Shown here: positions 41,616 to 49,732 of the stretch, in pieces | How positions within the stretch are numbered: the stretch's first letter is position 1 | Layout: each line of letters opens with the position of its first letter | From: Croceimicrobium sp965656185 | GTDB taxonomy: Bacteria; Bacteroidota; Bacteroidia; Flavobacteriales; Schleiferiaceae | Length of the DNA stretch: 64,000 nucleotides | Direction of reading: 5' to 3' | Assembly: GCA_965656185.1 (NCBI GenBank) | Contig: CBFHJH010000005.1 | Coordinates: 1-64,000 of the forward strand | Made by a program: the position numbers and the translations under genes | Notes under the pieces: generated by a model | Seen by the model: the letters and a program-made list of their open reading frames with translations, nothing else | The model's database searches: none | Told to the model about the DNA's origin: nothing

Positions 41616-43360
41616 CAAAAGCTTTCAAAAAGCACTGGGCCTTCGCGATTATAATGCTAATCGCAGGGCTTTACAGATTTTGGAATATCCAGAACCTCGA
41701 TTTTAGCCACGATGAACTTAGTGCCTTATTTCGTACTCAATTCGATTCATTAAGCGCCCTTATCGATCAGGCAATTCGCGTGGATGGACATCCGGCCCTA
41801 ACCCAATTATTTCTTTATTATTGGGCGCCCTTAGTTGGCTTCAGTGAGTTTTGGGTAAAACTACCTTTTATTCTCGCTGGTCTTAGCAGTTTGGTATTGA
41901 TCTATGATCTGGCCAAAACAATCTATCCCGAAAATGATACGGCCCTTTTTGCTCCAGCCATAATGGCTGCCTCAGAGCTTTTTCTTTACCACCACCAAGT
42001 GGCTCGGCCTTATGCCTTGGGAGGGCTTTTTGTTAGCTGGGCTGCCTGGGCTTATGTAAAATGGTTTTACCAAAAGAAGGATAAAAAATTCCTCAGCTTC
42101 TTTATCCTAGCCTCGGCTTTTGCGGCCTACAGCCACTATTTAGCCTTGCTCTCGGTCATGATAATTGGCATCAGCGCTTTGATCCGTGATCGCGAAAAAC
42201 CCAAGGCTTGGTTGATTTCCGCCTTCGTAGTTTTCCTGCTATTCAGCCCCCATTTAGGGATTTTTTGGCAGCAGTTAAAACTGGGAGGTATAGGGCAATG
42301 GTTGAGTAAACCCGGAGCAGACTGGTTCCTTCATTTCTTTGACTACAGCTGGAATTTCCTACTCGGATCGAATTGGCTCAGGGCTATTCTTATCGCTGGC
42401 TTTTTATTCGGTGCCTTAAAAAGCAAATTCAAAGAAGGCTGGCTTTGGACTATCGCCTGCTTCTTGATCGCCTTCTTTTACTCGGTCTTTCGCAATCCGG
42501 TTTTGCAGTATTCCAGCTTAGTATTTCTAGCTCCTCTCCTATTTGTAGTGCCTTTAAAAGTGAAAATTATTCGCGCAAAGTTCCTAGCACTCTTAATTCT
42601 AGCAATTTTAAGCATGAGTCTGATTTTCAAGCGGCAATACTTCCAGGAAGCTTTAATTAGTCCTCCAAAAGAAGCCACCCGCTACTTAGCCAACAAACCA
42701 GGGCTTGCAGTTTATTATCACTGGAGTGAGGAAAAATGGGACTTTTATAAAAAAATAGATTCCAACATCGTAACCGGAATTTACCTCGAAGAACTTAGGG
42801 CGGAAGATTTACCTAAGCAGGAGTTCATCTTAATCATGGACCACCAAAGCCCTGGGCACTGGCCTTTTGAAGTGAGTAAGCAGGGCTACCGTTTGGTGCA
42901 GTCTGAAAACCATTTTGGCTTTAGGCTATTGCACTTTAGTCCAAACTCCTCGCAATTGGAAACAAGGAAATTAGGCTTGCGCCTGATGGAATCTACCGCT
43001 ATACCAGAGCAGGACAAACAGTACCTTAAATTAGTGAGCTTAAATGAAACTCTAGAATTAATGTCCCAGCCCCAAAGTTCGGTGGTGATAGAAATAGAGT
43101 CATTGAAACTTAATTCACCGGCCCATCTCATATTTCAGATTACGGACGGAGACGAACAGCTAGGCTGGTTTGCCCATGAATTAAACCCTTCTCAAAAATA
43201 TTACAGTCGACCGATCGGGAATCACCCACTAGAGGATTACCAATGGAATGTTTTAATCGACCAAGGCCATGAGATCGAGTCGATCCAAGGGACATTCAAT
43301 GTTAGTCTTATCGAGGGGAACCCTAAGGTCTATGGCTTAGTAGAAGATTTCTCAGATTAA
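41591..43360 (+). CDS. GT-C family glycosyltransferase (PMT/ArnT-like)
   Basis: Integral membrane glycosyltransferase that would use a polyprenyl-linked sugar donor. The first half (about residues 10-340) has about ten transmembrane helices. The first loop carries the DE motif in LDFSHDELSAL (about 37-47), the acidic active-site position of GT-C enzymes, and RVDGHPALTQLFLYYW follows. The remaining ~250 residues are a periplasmic, beta-rich domain unlike standard PMTs. A GTG at 41591 is taken as the start, overlapping ptrB by 25 nt; the next ATG (41654) would cut the first helix. Substrate and acceptor are unknown. Confidence 0.75.
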   Translation: MASGYKQIAKAFKKHWAFAIIMLIAGLYRFWNIQNLDFSHDELSALFRTQFDSLSALIDQAIRVDGHPALTQLFLYYWAPLVGFSEFWVKLPFILAGLSSLVLIYDLAKTIYPENDTALFAPAIMAASELFLYHHQVARPYALGGLFVSWAAWAYVKWFYQKKDKKFLSFFILASAFAAYSHYLALLSVMIIGISALIRDREKPKAWLISAFVVFLLFSPHLGIFWQQLKLGGIGQWLSKPGADWFLHFFDYSWNFLLGSNWLRAILIAGFLFGALKSKFKEGWLWTIACFLIAFFYSVFRNPVLQYSSLVFLAPLLFVVPLKVKIIRAKFLALLILAILSMSLIFKRQYFQEALISPPKEATRYLANKPGLAVYYHWSEEKWDFYKKIDSNIVTGIYLEELRAEDLPKQEFILIMDHQSPGHWPFEVSKQGYRLVQSENHFGFRLLHFSPNSSQLETRKLGLRLMESTAIPEQDKQYLKLVSLNETLELMSQPQSSVVIEIESLKLNSPAHLIFQITDGDEQLGWFAHELNPSQKYYSRPIGNHPLEDYQWNVLIDQGHEIESIQGTFNVSLIEGNPKVYGLVEDFSD

Positions 43361-43693
43361 ATCTAAGAGCTTCTCGCTGGGTCGGCCCACAACCGCGCGA
43401 TCACCCTTCTCAAAAATAGGACGTTCCATGAGCTGGGGGTATTCGATCATGGCGAGCACCAATTCTTCTTCTCCTAATTCCTTCTCCTTAAATTCTTCTT
43501 TCCAGATCGTCTCTTTGGTACGAATCAAATCCTTAGCCGCCATATCAAGCTTTTCCAATAGATCGAATAATTGATCTGGACTTAGGGGCTCCTTCATGTA
43601 TTCTATCACTTCAGGTTGCACACCTTTTTCTTCGAGTAAGGCTAAGCCCTCTCTACTTTTCCGACAACGAGAATTATGGTAGTATTTCATCAC
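43352..43693 (-). CDS. arsC: ArsC/Spx-like glutaredoxin-dependent arsenate reductase family protein
   Basis: A 113-aa thioredoxin-fold protein of the ArsC family. It has the active-site motif HX3CX3R (HNSRCRKSR, Cys10) and the family C-terminal segment LVLAMIEYPQLMERPIFEKGDRAVVGRPSEKLLDLI, with the ERP(I/L) motif typical of ArsC and YfgD. No arsenic efflux or ArsR genes are nearby, so it may be a housekeeping reductase rather than an arsenic-resistance gene. Its ATG shares base 43693 with the stop of the next minus-strand gene. The two ends overlap neighbours by only a few bases. Confidence 0.88.
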   Translation of the reverse strand: MMKYYHNSRCRKSREGLALLEEKGVQPEVIEYMKEPLSPDQLFDLLEKLDMAAKDLIRTKETIWKEEFKEKELGEEELVLAMIEYPQLMERPIFEKGDRAVVGRPSEKLLDLI

Positions 43694-46600
43694 TATAATT
43701 GTAAATGGACAAATCCCTTTTCCGAGGAACTATTGCCACAAATATCTTGATAATTGAAGACATAAAAGTAAACTCCTGCAGGTAAATCAGCGCCTTCAAA
43801 AGTGCCATCCCAGGCCTCATTGATGAAATCTCCTCGAAAAAGCAGTACGCCATGCCTATTGTAAATTTCGATTTGGCTTGTTTCAAATAATGGCGCAAAT
43901 CGTTCGGCGTTTACCATGCGAAATAGATCGTTTATCTGATCGCCATTGGGACTAAAAACATTGGGAATGCTAAGCTCAAAGTCTTCATCGTAGAAATAGA
44001 TCTCCTCTTCAAAGCTTTTACTGCGATTACATACAGTATCCCCGATCTCTAAACTAATGGTGTGAAATCCTCCTTCATTAAAATCGATTTGTAAGGAATC
44101 GGCATTAGTGGCTTGGGCCACGCCATCAACTTCCCATTTGAAATTATGGAAACCAAAACTAGCTACTTCGAAAAGCGCCTGCCTCTGAGGATCGCAGGCG
44201 TCCCAATTTCCGCGCATGCTGCTAAAGTTTCGGATTTCTTTTACCTCTAGGTTTTTCCTGAGTGTATCGGCTTGATTACAGAATGGATCCTCGGCGATCA
44301 ACTCGATCGCATAAAGTCCGGGCGAAAGGTTGAGTTGGGGGTCTTTGGTCCTCAGGGTATCGCTGCCATTAAAGGTCCAGGTGAAACGACTGGCACCACT
44401 ACTCATATTCTGAAGTAGAACCCCTCCGCTAACATCGCATGAATCATAAGTAATTTCAAAATCAGCTTGGGTGATGGCATTATAGGCATAGACATCAACA
44501 AAGCTCGAATCCACTAAACCACAATTGGTATCCTGAACCACGAAACTGAATCGGGTAACGCCACTATCAAGAATTGGAAAGTAGCGAGAGTCAAAAGGAA
44601 CTAAATTATTGGAACTATCCCGAACAAAAACCAAGTCGGCATTAAAGCTAAAGTTATCGAAACGCACACTATCAGGCAGGCATAAGGAATCATTGATACC
44701 GCTGGCCAGACGAATATCGGCCGCAATGGTATCTGCCTCCATGTCAAATCGAAAGACTGCCATATTACATCTCCCATTTCCCTTGGTGTCTGCAAAAGCA
44801 TTGGGGGTAGTTGGGAAGCCCTGATTGTTATTACCACAAGAACAAACCGCCTGAAAAATGCTCCCATCTTTCCTAAATCTTGAACTCCCTCCGTCTACAT
44901 GATCCGGTCCGAAGCCCACTTGCCCGAAAAAGGTGGCGTACTCCAATCGCCTCCATGAAGCATCCATCCGCATTAAATAAAAATCGCCTTGATCGCTAGA
45001 GTCACGGTAGGCGTCTTTGGTAACCTCCATACCGCGTGGCCGGCCAGGAAAGCCTCGATCGGAATTGTAACCAGCGCCCCAACCGGAAATAAATACATCG
45101 CCACAATCTGAAACCAAGAGGGCGGTTGGACTGATGGCCGTTACCCCTTGTATATCATTCCCGAAAGTAGTGGAGTGTTTTAGTTGACTAAGATCTTCTG
45201 AGAACTCTTGTAGGAATTGAGGATTACCCGGTCTGCCCCAAACACTATCGCCCACAATAGGCCAATTTAGGTCGTAGGTTTGACCAAAGATCACAATATC
45301 ACCGCTTGGATCTAAATCTAAGAAGTAAGAGAGGTCATCTTCCGGACCACCACTGTAACTAAACTTTAGAATCTGGCCATTACTAGGATCCAATTCGGCA
45401 ATAAAAGCATCGACCTTGCCACCTCGAAAAGGCTGAAATACCCCGACGGTATCAGCACCGATCGTGTCGCTTTCGGTAGCTCCGGTAATGAGCAAGCGGT
45501 CGTTAGCGGTGTAGCGCAAAGAAAACACGGCATCATTCGACTCCCCACCAACATAGCTTAGCCAATTTAGTTGGGCAAGGTCTGGACTAAAGGAGACCAC
45601 CAAGCCATCCTGCTCCCCGCCATAGGAAGTATTAGAACTACCAGCCGAAAAGGGGCCGCTCTCCACAAAGCTGCTTATCAGGATATTATTATTGGCATCG
45701 AGGGTAATATCACCGCGACTTCCGTCACCATAATTAAACTCCATACGCTGATTAACCCCATCGCGTAAAGAATCTCCCAGAAAGGTCGAGCCAATTAGGT
45801 TTCCGCCAGTACTGTCTAATCGACTTACGAAAATATCGGTCGCATAACGCAAATTAAAGCCAGATGCCAAACGATGAAAGCTTCCCGGTCCGAAGGCAAA
45901 AGTGGTATCATAGGCATTAGGACTAACCGGGAAATCGGGAGATCCGGTAGCGCCAATGATTATCAAAGATTTATCCGGACCCTCCAGTAAACTGTAAGGA
46001 ACATCTTCCTCAACTCCACCGAGGTAGGTAGCATAAACTTGGGCCGTACCATCGGCTGTATACTTTGCAATGGAAATATCGATAACCCCTAGGGAAGAAT
46101 CCTGAAAAGCACCAAGGGTGGTGGGAAAGCCTCTTTTCTTGCCCGAGAAAAAATTGATCCCGGCACCATAGGCCATACCTCCTTCTCCGTAGGTGGCGGT
46201 CAGTCCAAAATTATCATCGGTAGAACCACTGTAAGTACTAAAAACCAAGGTTGGATCTATGATCAAGCTGCGCGAATCGTCGTAGTCGCCTAGATCGAAG
46301 GCAAAGGTATTTTTATCCAAGCGCTTAAATTGGCTAGCCACCGTTTCCTCCCCTTGATAGGCCAGTGGTTTTGAATATAATGCGTTTTGTATATCAGTAA
46401 GTACCGCCAGGTCTTCCCCAATTAGACCTAGATCCTTAGCGCCATCAATACGGAATTTGATTAGATCCGGATCACCACCGGGGCGAATTATAAAATCAAA
46501 TTTACAGGCGCCGGTTTCGGTCAGATAATAACGTAGATCGATATTAGGGTATAGATCTCGGTATAAAATTTCTTGTTGCTGCTTAAGTCCTTGGGCCCAC

Positions 46601-46959
46601 TTATCGCGATCATTCCCTAAAAGGTAATTGATCTTTGGCACCCCGCTTAATTCGCGGCTTTCTGGCTTAGCCTTGGTATTAGCCCCTAGCCATTTTAGGC
46701 GGTAGGCGTGTGAAGCCAAGCTTTGTAGCTCTGGTGGAGTGTCGTGAATATGATCAAAATAAGGCTTTGCTTCTTGTAAAAGTACCCTTTGCTCACCCGC
46801 CTTGATAAAGACAAAATTTTGCGGTCGTTCGAGGCGAAAATCAAATTCACCAGACCACTGCCCTTGATTAGGGATAAATCCATATTCTTGGGCCGAAAGT
46901 AGGCTAGAGAATAATACTAAGATCAGAGTGAGGGCTCGCAAATTGCCATTTTTCAGCAA
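43693..46959 (-). CDS. Large SBBP/PKD-containing T9SS type B secreted protein
   Basis: About 1,088-aa surface or secreted protein. The signal peptide NLRALTLILVLFSSLLSAQ is followed by an N-terminal FIPNQGQW domain (DUF7948-like), SBBP-type beta-propeller repeats (for example STYLGGVEEDVPYS, WLSYVGGESNDAVFS, FSYSGGPEDDLSYF), Cys-containing PKD-like domains (about residues 800-980), and a final CHU_C / gliding-motility-associated sorting domain (SIPNVFSPNGDQINDLFR to the end). Such C-termini direct export through the T9SS with a PorP/SprF partner. The frame opens at a TTG at 47004, but the TTG at 46959 better fits the signal peptide. The cargo role is unknown. Confidence 0.88.
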   Translation of the reverse strand: MLKNGNLRALTLILVLFSSLLSAQEYGFIPNQGQWSGEFDFRLERPQNFVFIKAGEQRVLLQEAKPYFDHIHDTPPELQSLASHAYRLKWLGANTKAKPESRELSGVPKINYLLGNDRDKWAQGLKQQQEILYRDLYPNIDLRYYLTETGACKFDFIIRPGGDPDLIKFRIDGAKDLGLIGEDLAVLTDIQNALYSKPLAYQGEETVASQFKRLDKNTFAFDLGDYDDSRSLIIDPTLVFSTYSGSTDDNFGLTATYGEGGMAYGAGINFFSGKKRGFPTTLGAFQDSSLGVIDISIAKYTADGTAQVYATYLGGVEEDVPYSLLEGPDKSLIIIGATGSPDFPVSPNAYDTTFAFGPGSFHRLASGFNLRYATDIFVSRLDSTGGNLIGSTFLGDSLRDGVNQRMEFNYGDGSRGDITLDANNNILISSFVESGPFSAGSSNTSYGGEQDGLVVSFSPDLAQLNWLSYVGGESNDAVFSLRYTANDRLLITGATESDTIGADTVGVFQPFRGGKVDAFIAELDPSNGQILKFSYSGGPEDDLSYFLDLDPSGDIVIFGQTYDLNWPIVGDSVWGRPGNPQFLQEFSEDLSQLKHSTTFGNDIQGVTAISPTALLVSDCGDVFISGWGAGYNSDRGFPGRPRGMEVTKDAYRDSSDQGDFYLMRMDASWRRLEYATFFGQVGFGPDHVDGGSSRFRKDGSIFQAVCSCGNNNQGFPTTPNAFADTKGNGRCNMAVFRFDMEADTIAADIRLASGINDSLCLPDSVRFDNFSFNADLVFVRDSSNNLVPFDSRYFPILDSGVTRFSFVVQDTNCGLVDSSFVDVYAYNAITQADFEITYDSCDVSGGVLLQNMSSGASRFTWTFNGSDTLRTKDPQLNLSPGLYAIELIAEDPFCNQADTLRKNLEVKEIRNFSSMRGNWDACDPQRQALFEVASFGFHNFKWEVDGVAQATNADSLQIDFNEGGFHTISLEIGDTVCNRSKSFEEEIYFYDEDFELSIPNVFSPNGDQINDLFRMVNAERFAPLFETSQIEIYNRHGVLLFRGDFINEAWDGTFEGADLPAGVYFYVFNYQDICGNSSSEKGFVHLQL

Positions 46960-46993
46960 ATTAGGAACTAATGGAGAGATTACAAAGGAGCCC

Positions 46994-47014
46994 TTGATAA
47001 GCAAGGCTTATCAA
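46994..47014. repeat. Perfect 9-bp inverted repeat between prfB and the T9SS gene
   Basis: TTGATAAGC-AAG-GCTTATCAA, perfect arms with a 3-nt loop, just after the prfB stop and spanning the outermost TTG start of the next minus-strand gene. No T-run follows on either strand, so it is more likely a 5'-leader hairpin or operator than a terminator. Confidence 0.55.
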
Positions 47015-47024
47015 TGAGTTAAAG

Positions 47025-48122
47025 CTAAGCATCAGTTTCCTGACCTGTACTCATCAGATAGGCCTTTATAAAGGCATCTAGGTCTCCATCCAGAACATGA
47101 TCCACATTAGAAGTTTCTTCGCCCGTGCGCACGTCCTTGATCAATTTATAGGGATGCAAAACGTAATTGCGTATCTGCGAGCCCCATTCGATCTTCTTCT
47201 TACCGGCCTCAATTTCGGCTCGTTTCTGGTTCTTTGCCTCCAATTCAATTTCGAAAAGCTGCGACTTTAAGAGCTGCATGGCCTTCTCTTTGTTCTGCAA
47301 CTGTGAGCGACTTTCGGTGTTTTCGATAATAATTCCTGAGGGACCATGCTTTAGACGCACTCCCGTCTCCACCTTATTCACGTTCTGCCCGCCGGCACCG
47401 CCCGAACGGAAGGTGTCCCATTCGATATCGGAAGGGTTGATCTCGATCTCAATAGAGTCATCGACCAAGGGGTAAACATAAACCGAAGCGAAGCTAGTGT
47501 GCCTTTTCGCATTGCTGTCGAAAGGTGATATCCGCACCAAACGATGCACCCCATTCTCTCCTTTCAGGTAACCGAAAGCAAAATCTCCGTCGATCTCTAA
47601 GGTTACGGTTTTTATACCGGCTACATCACCATCTTGGTAATTGAGCTCCGATACCTTATAGCCTTGCCGCTCGGCATAACGTAGATACATCCGCATCAAC
47701 ATGGAAGCCCAGTCACAACTTTCGGTACCACCAGCTCCGGCAGTGATCTGTAAAATAGCACTTAATTGGTCCTCTTCTCCAGAAAGCATGTTTCTGAACT
47801 CCAGGTCTTCTAATTGTTTTACGGCTTTATCGTGCATCAGGTCTAACTCAGGCTCCTCGAGTTCTCCTAGCTCATGAAATTCTATGCCGAGGGAAACTTC
47901 ATCTACCGCCGCTTTCAGCTCCTTATAGGCCTCTACCCAAAACTTAAGCCCCCTGATCCTCTTCATTACCTTTTGAGCCTCCTTTTGATCCTCCCAAAAG
48001 TCACCCACCGCAGTTTTCTCCTCTTCATTTACGATTTGGATCTCCTTCTGCTCGATCTGTAAATATTTATGTAATTCTTGAAGGCGGCCCTCAAGATCTT
48101 GAAGCTGTTCTTTACTTACCAT
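47025..48122 (-). CDS. prfB: Peptide chain release factor 2
   Basis: RF2 terminates translation at UGA and UAA. The peptide-anticodon SPF is at 199-201 (RISPFDSNAKRHTS) and the catalytic GGQ at 244-246. 365 aa matches full-length RF2. The N-terminal helical region is a single uninterrupted frame. There is no in-frame UGA with the slippery site at the usual place (about codon 20-25, where E. coli has CUU-UGA; here it is UUA-CAG), so the programmed frameshift is absent. A TAAATTTG -7 element ends 4 nt before the ATG. Confidence 0.97.
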   Translation of the reverse strand: MVSKEQLQDLEGRLQELHKYLQIEQKEIQIVNEEEKTAVGDFWEDQKEAQKVMKRIRGLKFWVEAYKELKAAVDEVSLGIEFHELGELEEPELDLMHDKAVKQLEDLEFRNMLSGEEDQLSAILQITAGAGGTESCDWASMLMRMYLRYAERQGYKVSELNYQDGDVAGIKTVTLEIDGDFAFGYLKGENGVHRLVRISPFDSNAKRHTSFASVYVYPLVDDSIEIEINPSDIEWDTFRSGGAGGQNVNKVETGVRLKHGPSGIIIENTESRSQLQNKEKAMQLLKSQLFEIELEAKNQKRAEIEAGKKKIEWGSQIRNYVLHPYKLIKDVRTGEETSNVDHVLDGDLDAFIKAYLMSTGQETDA

Positions 48123-48126
48123 GGCA

Positions 48127-48134
48127 CAAATTTA
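48127..48134 (-). promoter_or_regulatory. Candidate -7 element of prfB, adjacent to the start codon
   Basis: Minus strand TAAATTTG (TAnnTTTG) ends 4 nt before the prfB ATG, so transcription would start near the AUG and the mRNA would be leaderless. No TTTG was found at the -33 spacing, so the match may be by chance. Confidence 0.35.
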
Positions 48135-48216
48135 GGAATTGCCTTTAGCATATATAGACTAGGACGATCTCAACTATTAAAATCCAATAAAATGCACCCT
48201 AGCAATCTAGATTAGC

Positions 48217-48224
48217 TAATTTTG
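48217..48224 (+). promoter_or_regulatory. Candidate -7 element for lpd
   Basis: TAATTTTG (TAnnTTTG), 28 nt before the lpd ATG, in the 130-bp gap divergent from prfB. The -33 element is not clear. Confidence 0.4.
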
Positions 48225-48252
48225 TGTCACTTAAATAATACTTGAAGTATCC

Positions 48253-49653
48253 ATGGATAATTTTGACGTAGCCATAATCGGCTCGGGCCCGGGGGGATAT
48301 GTTGCAGCCATTCGCTGTGCACAACTCGGCATGAAAACCGCCATAATCGAAAAATACAGCACCTTGGGTGGCACCTGCCTCAACGTAGGTTGCATCCCTT
48401 CAAAAGCTCTACTAGACAGCAGTGAGCATTTTCACAATGCAGCACACAGCTTTGAAGAGCACGGGATCAAAATCAACGCACCAAAAGTTGATCTCAACAA
48501 AATGATCGAGCGCAAGCAAAAGGTAGTAGACCAAACTTGCGATGGGGTTAAATTCTTAATGGATAAAAATAAAATTACCGTTTTTGAAGGTTTGGGTTCT
48601 TTCGTGGATGAGAATACTATTGCCATCAAAAAGGATAAGGGTGAGGAAAAAATTCAAGCCAAAAACATCATTATTGCCACCGGCAGTAAACCCACCGAGC
48701 TTCCCTTCGCGAAATTCGACAAAGAACGGGTTATCAGCTCTACCGAGGCATTAAAATTACCTGAGGTACCTAAGCATATGGTGGTGATTGGCGCTGGAAT
48801 TATTGGTTTGGAATTAGGCAGCGTGTACGCTCGATTGGGAGCAGAAGTTACCGTGGTAGAATACATGGATCGTGCTATTCCTACTTTCGACGGAGCGATG
48901 AGCAAGGAAATCACCAAATCTCTCAAGAAATTAGGACTCAAATTCAATTTCTCACATAAGGTGAGCGATGTGAGTCGCGATGGCGATAAAGTGACCGTGA
49001 CGGCCACCAACAAAAAAGACGAAGAAGTAAAATTCGAAGGCGATTATTGTTTGGTAGCGGTTGGTCGGAGTGCATACACTGAAGGCCTAAACCTCAACAA
49101 AGCAGGCTTAAGTGCTGGTGAAAGAGGCAAAATTAAAGTGAACGATCACCTGCAAACCGAAAAATCGCACATCTACGCGATCGGTGATGTGATCGATGGC
49201 GCCATGCTTGCCCATAAGGCAGAAGAAGAAGGAGTATTTGTAGCGGAAACTATTGCTGGTCAAAAACCGCATATCGACTACAATCTGATTCCTGGTGTGG
49301 TGTATACATGGCCCGAAGTAGCTAGTGTAGGTAAAACCGAAGAGCAACTGAAAGAGGAAAAAGCCAATTACAAGAGCGGCTCCTTCCCATTCCGCGCCTT
49401 AGGTAGAGCTCGGGCAAGCGGAGACATTGAAGGCTTAGTTAAGATCTTGGCCGATAAGGAAACGGATGAAATTTTAGGCTTCCACGTCATCGGACCACGG
49501 GCAGCCGACTTGGTGGCCGAAGGGGTGGTAGCCATGGAGTACCGCGCTTCTGCAGAAGATATCGCCCGCATGAGTCACGCTCATCCCACTTTCGCGGAAG
49601 CGGTGAAAGAGGCTGCCTTGGCCGCCACAGAAAATCGCGCCATCCACGTTTAA
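48253..49653 (+). CDS. lpd: Dihydrolipoyl dehydrogenase (E3)
   Basis: FAD/NAD enzyme that reoxidises lipoyl groups in the PDH, OGDH and glycine-cleavage complexes. FAD motif IIGSGPGGYVAAI (8-20), redox disulfide GGTCLNVGCIPSK (Cys42-Cys47), NAD motif VIGAGIIGLELGSVYARLG, and the C-terminal HPTFAE with His444 and Glu449 completing the active site. 466 aa is standard. It would serve PdhA/PdhC encoded at 1365-3640. It is monocistronic, ending in a strong terminator. It is divergent from prfB. Confidence 0.97.
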   Translation: MDNFDVAIIGSGPGGYVAAIRCAQLGMKTAIIEKYSTLGGTCLNVGCIPSKALLDSSEHFHNAAHSFEEHGIKINAPKVDLNKMIERKQKVVDQTCDGVKFLMDKNKITVFEGLGSFVDENTIAIKKDKGEEKIQAKNIIIATGSKPTELPFAKFDKERVISSTEALKLPEVPKHMVVIGAGIIGLELGSVYARLGAEVTVVEYMDRAIPTFDGAMSKEITKSLKKLGLKFNFSHKVSDVSRDGDKVTVTATNKKDEEVKFEGDYCLVAVGRSAYTEGLNLNKAGLSAGERGKIKVNDHLQTEKSHIYAIGDVIDGAMLAHKAEEEGVFVAETIAGQKPHIDYNLIPGVVYTWPEVASVGKTEEQLKEEKANYKSGSFPFRALGRARASGDIEGLVKILADKETDEILGFHVIGPRAADLVAEGVVAMEYRASAEDIARMSHAHPTFAEAVKEAALAATENRAIHV

Positions 49654-49663
49654 TATTAGTTAT

Positions 49664-49691
49664 AAAAGCCGCCTGTAAATGGCGGCTTTTT
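49664..49691 (+). terminator. Intrinsic terminator after lpd
   Basis: Perfect 10-bp stem AAAAGCCGCC/GGCGGCTTTT (49664-49673/49681-49690), 7-nt loop, then a T-rich tail. Confidence 0.92.
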
Positions 49692-49732
49692 CTTTAACTT
49701 TTTCTTATTAGCTTGGAGAGCGATTAAGCAGC

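Noticed and set aside
43352..43693. Arsenic-resistance island
   Set aside because: Only the ArsC-like gene is present; no arsR, arsB/acr3 or arsM lies near it.
48040..48075. Programmed frameshift site in prfB
   Set aside because: Looked for CUU-UGA near codon 20-26; only an in-frame UUA-CAG is present and the ORF is continuous.
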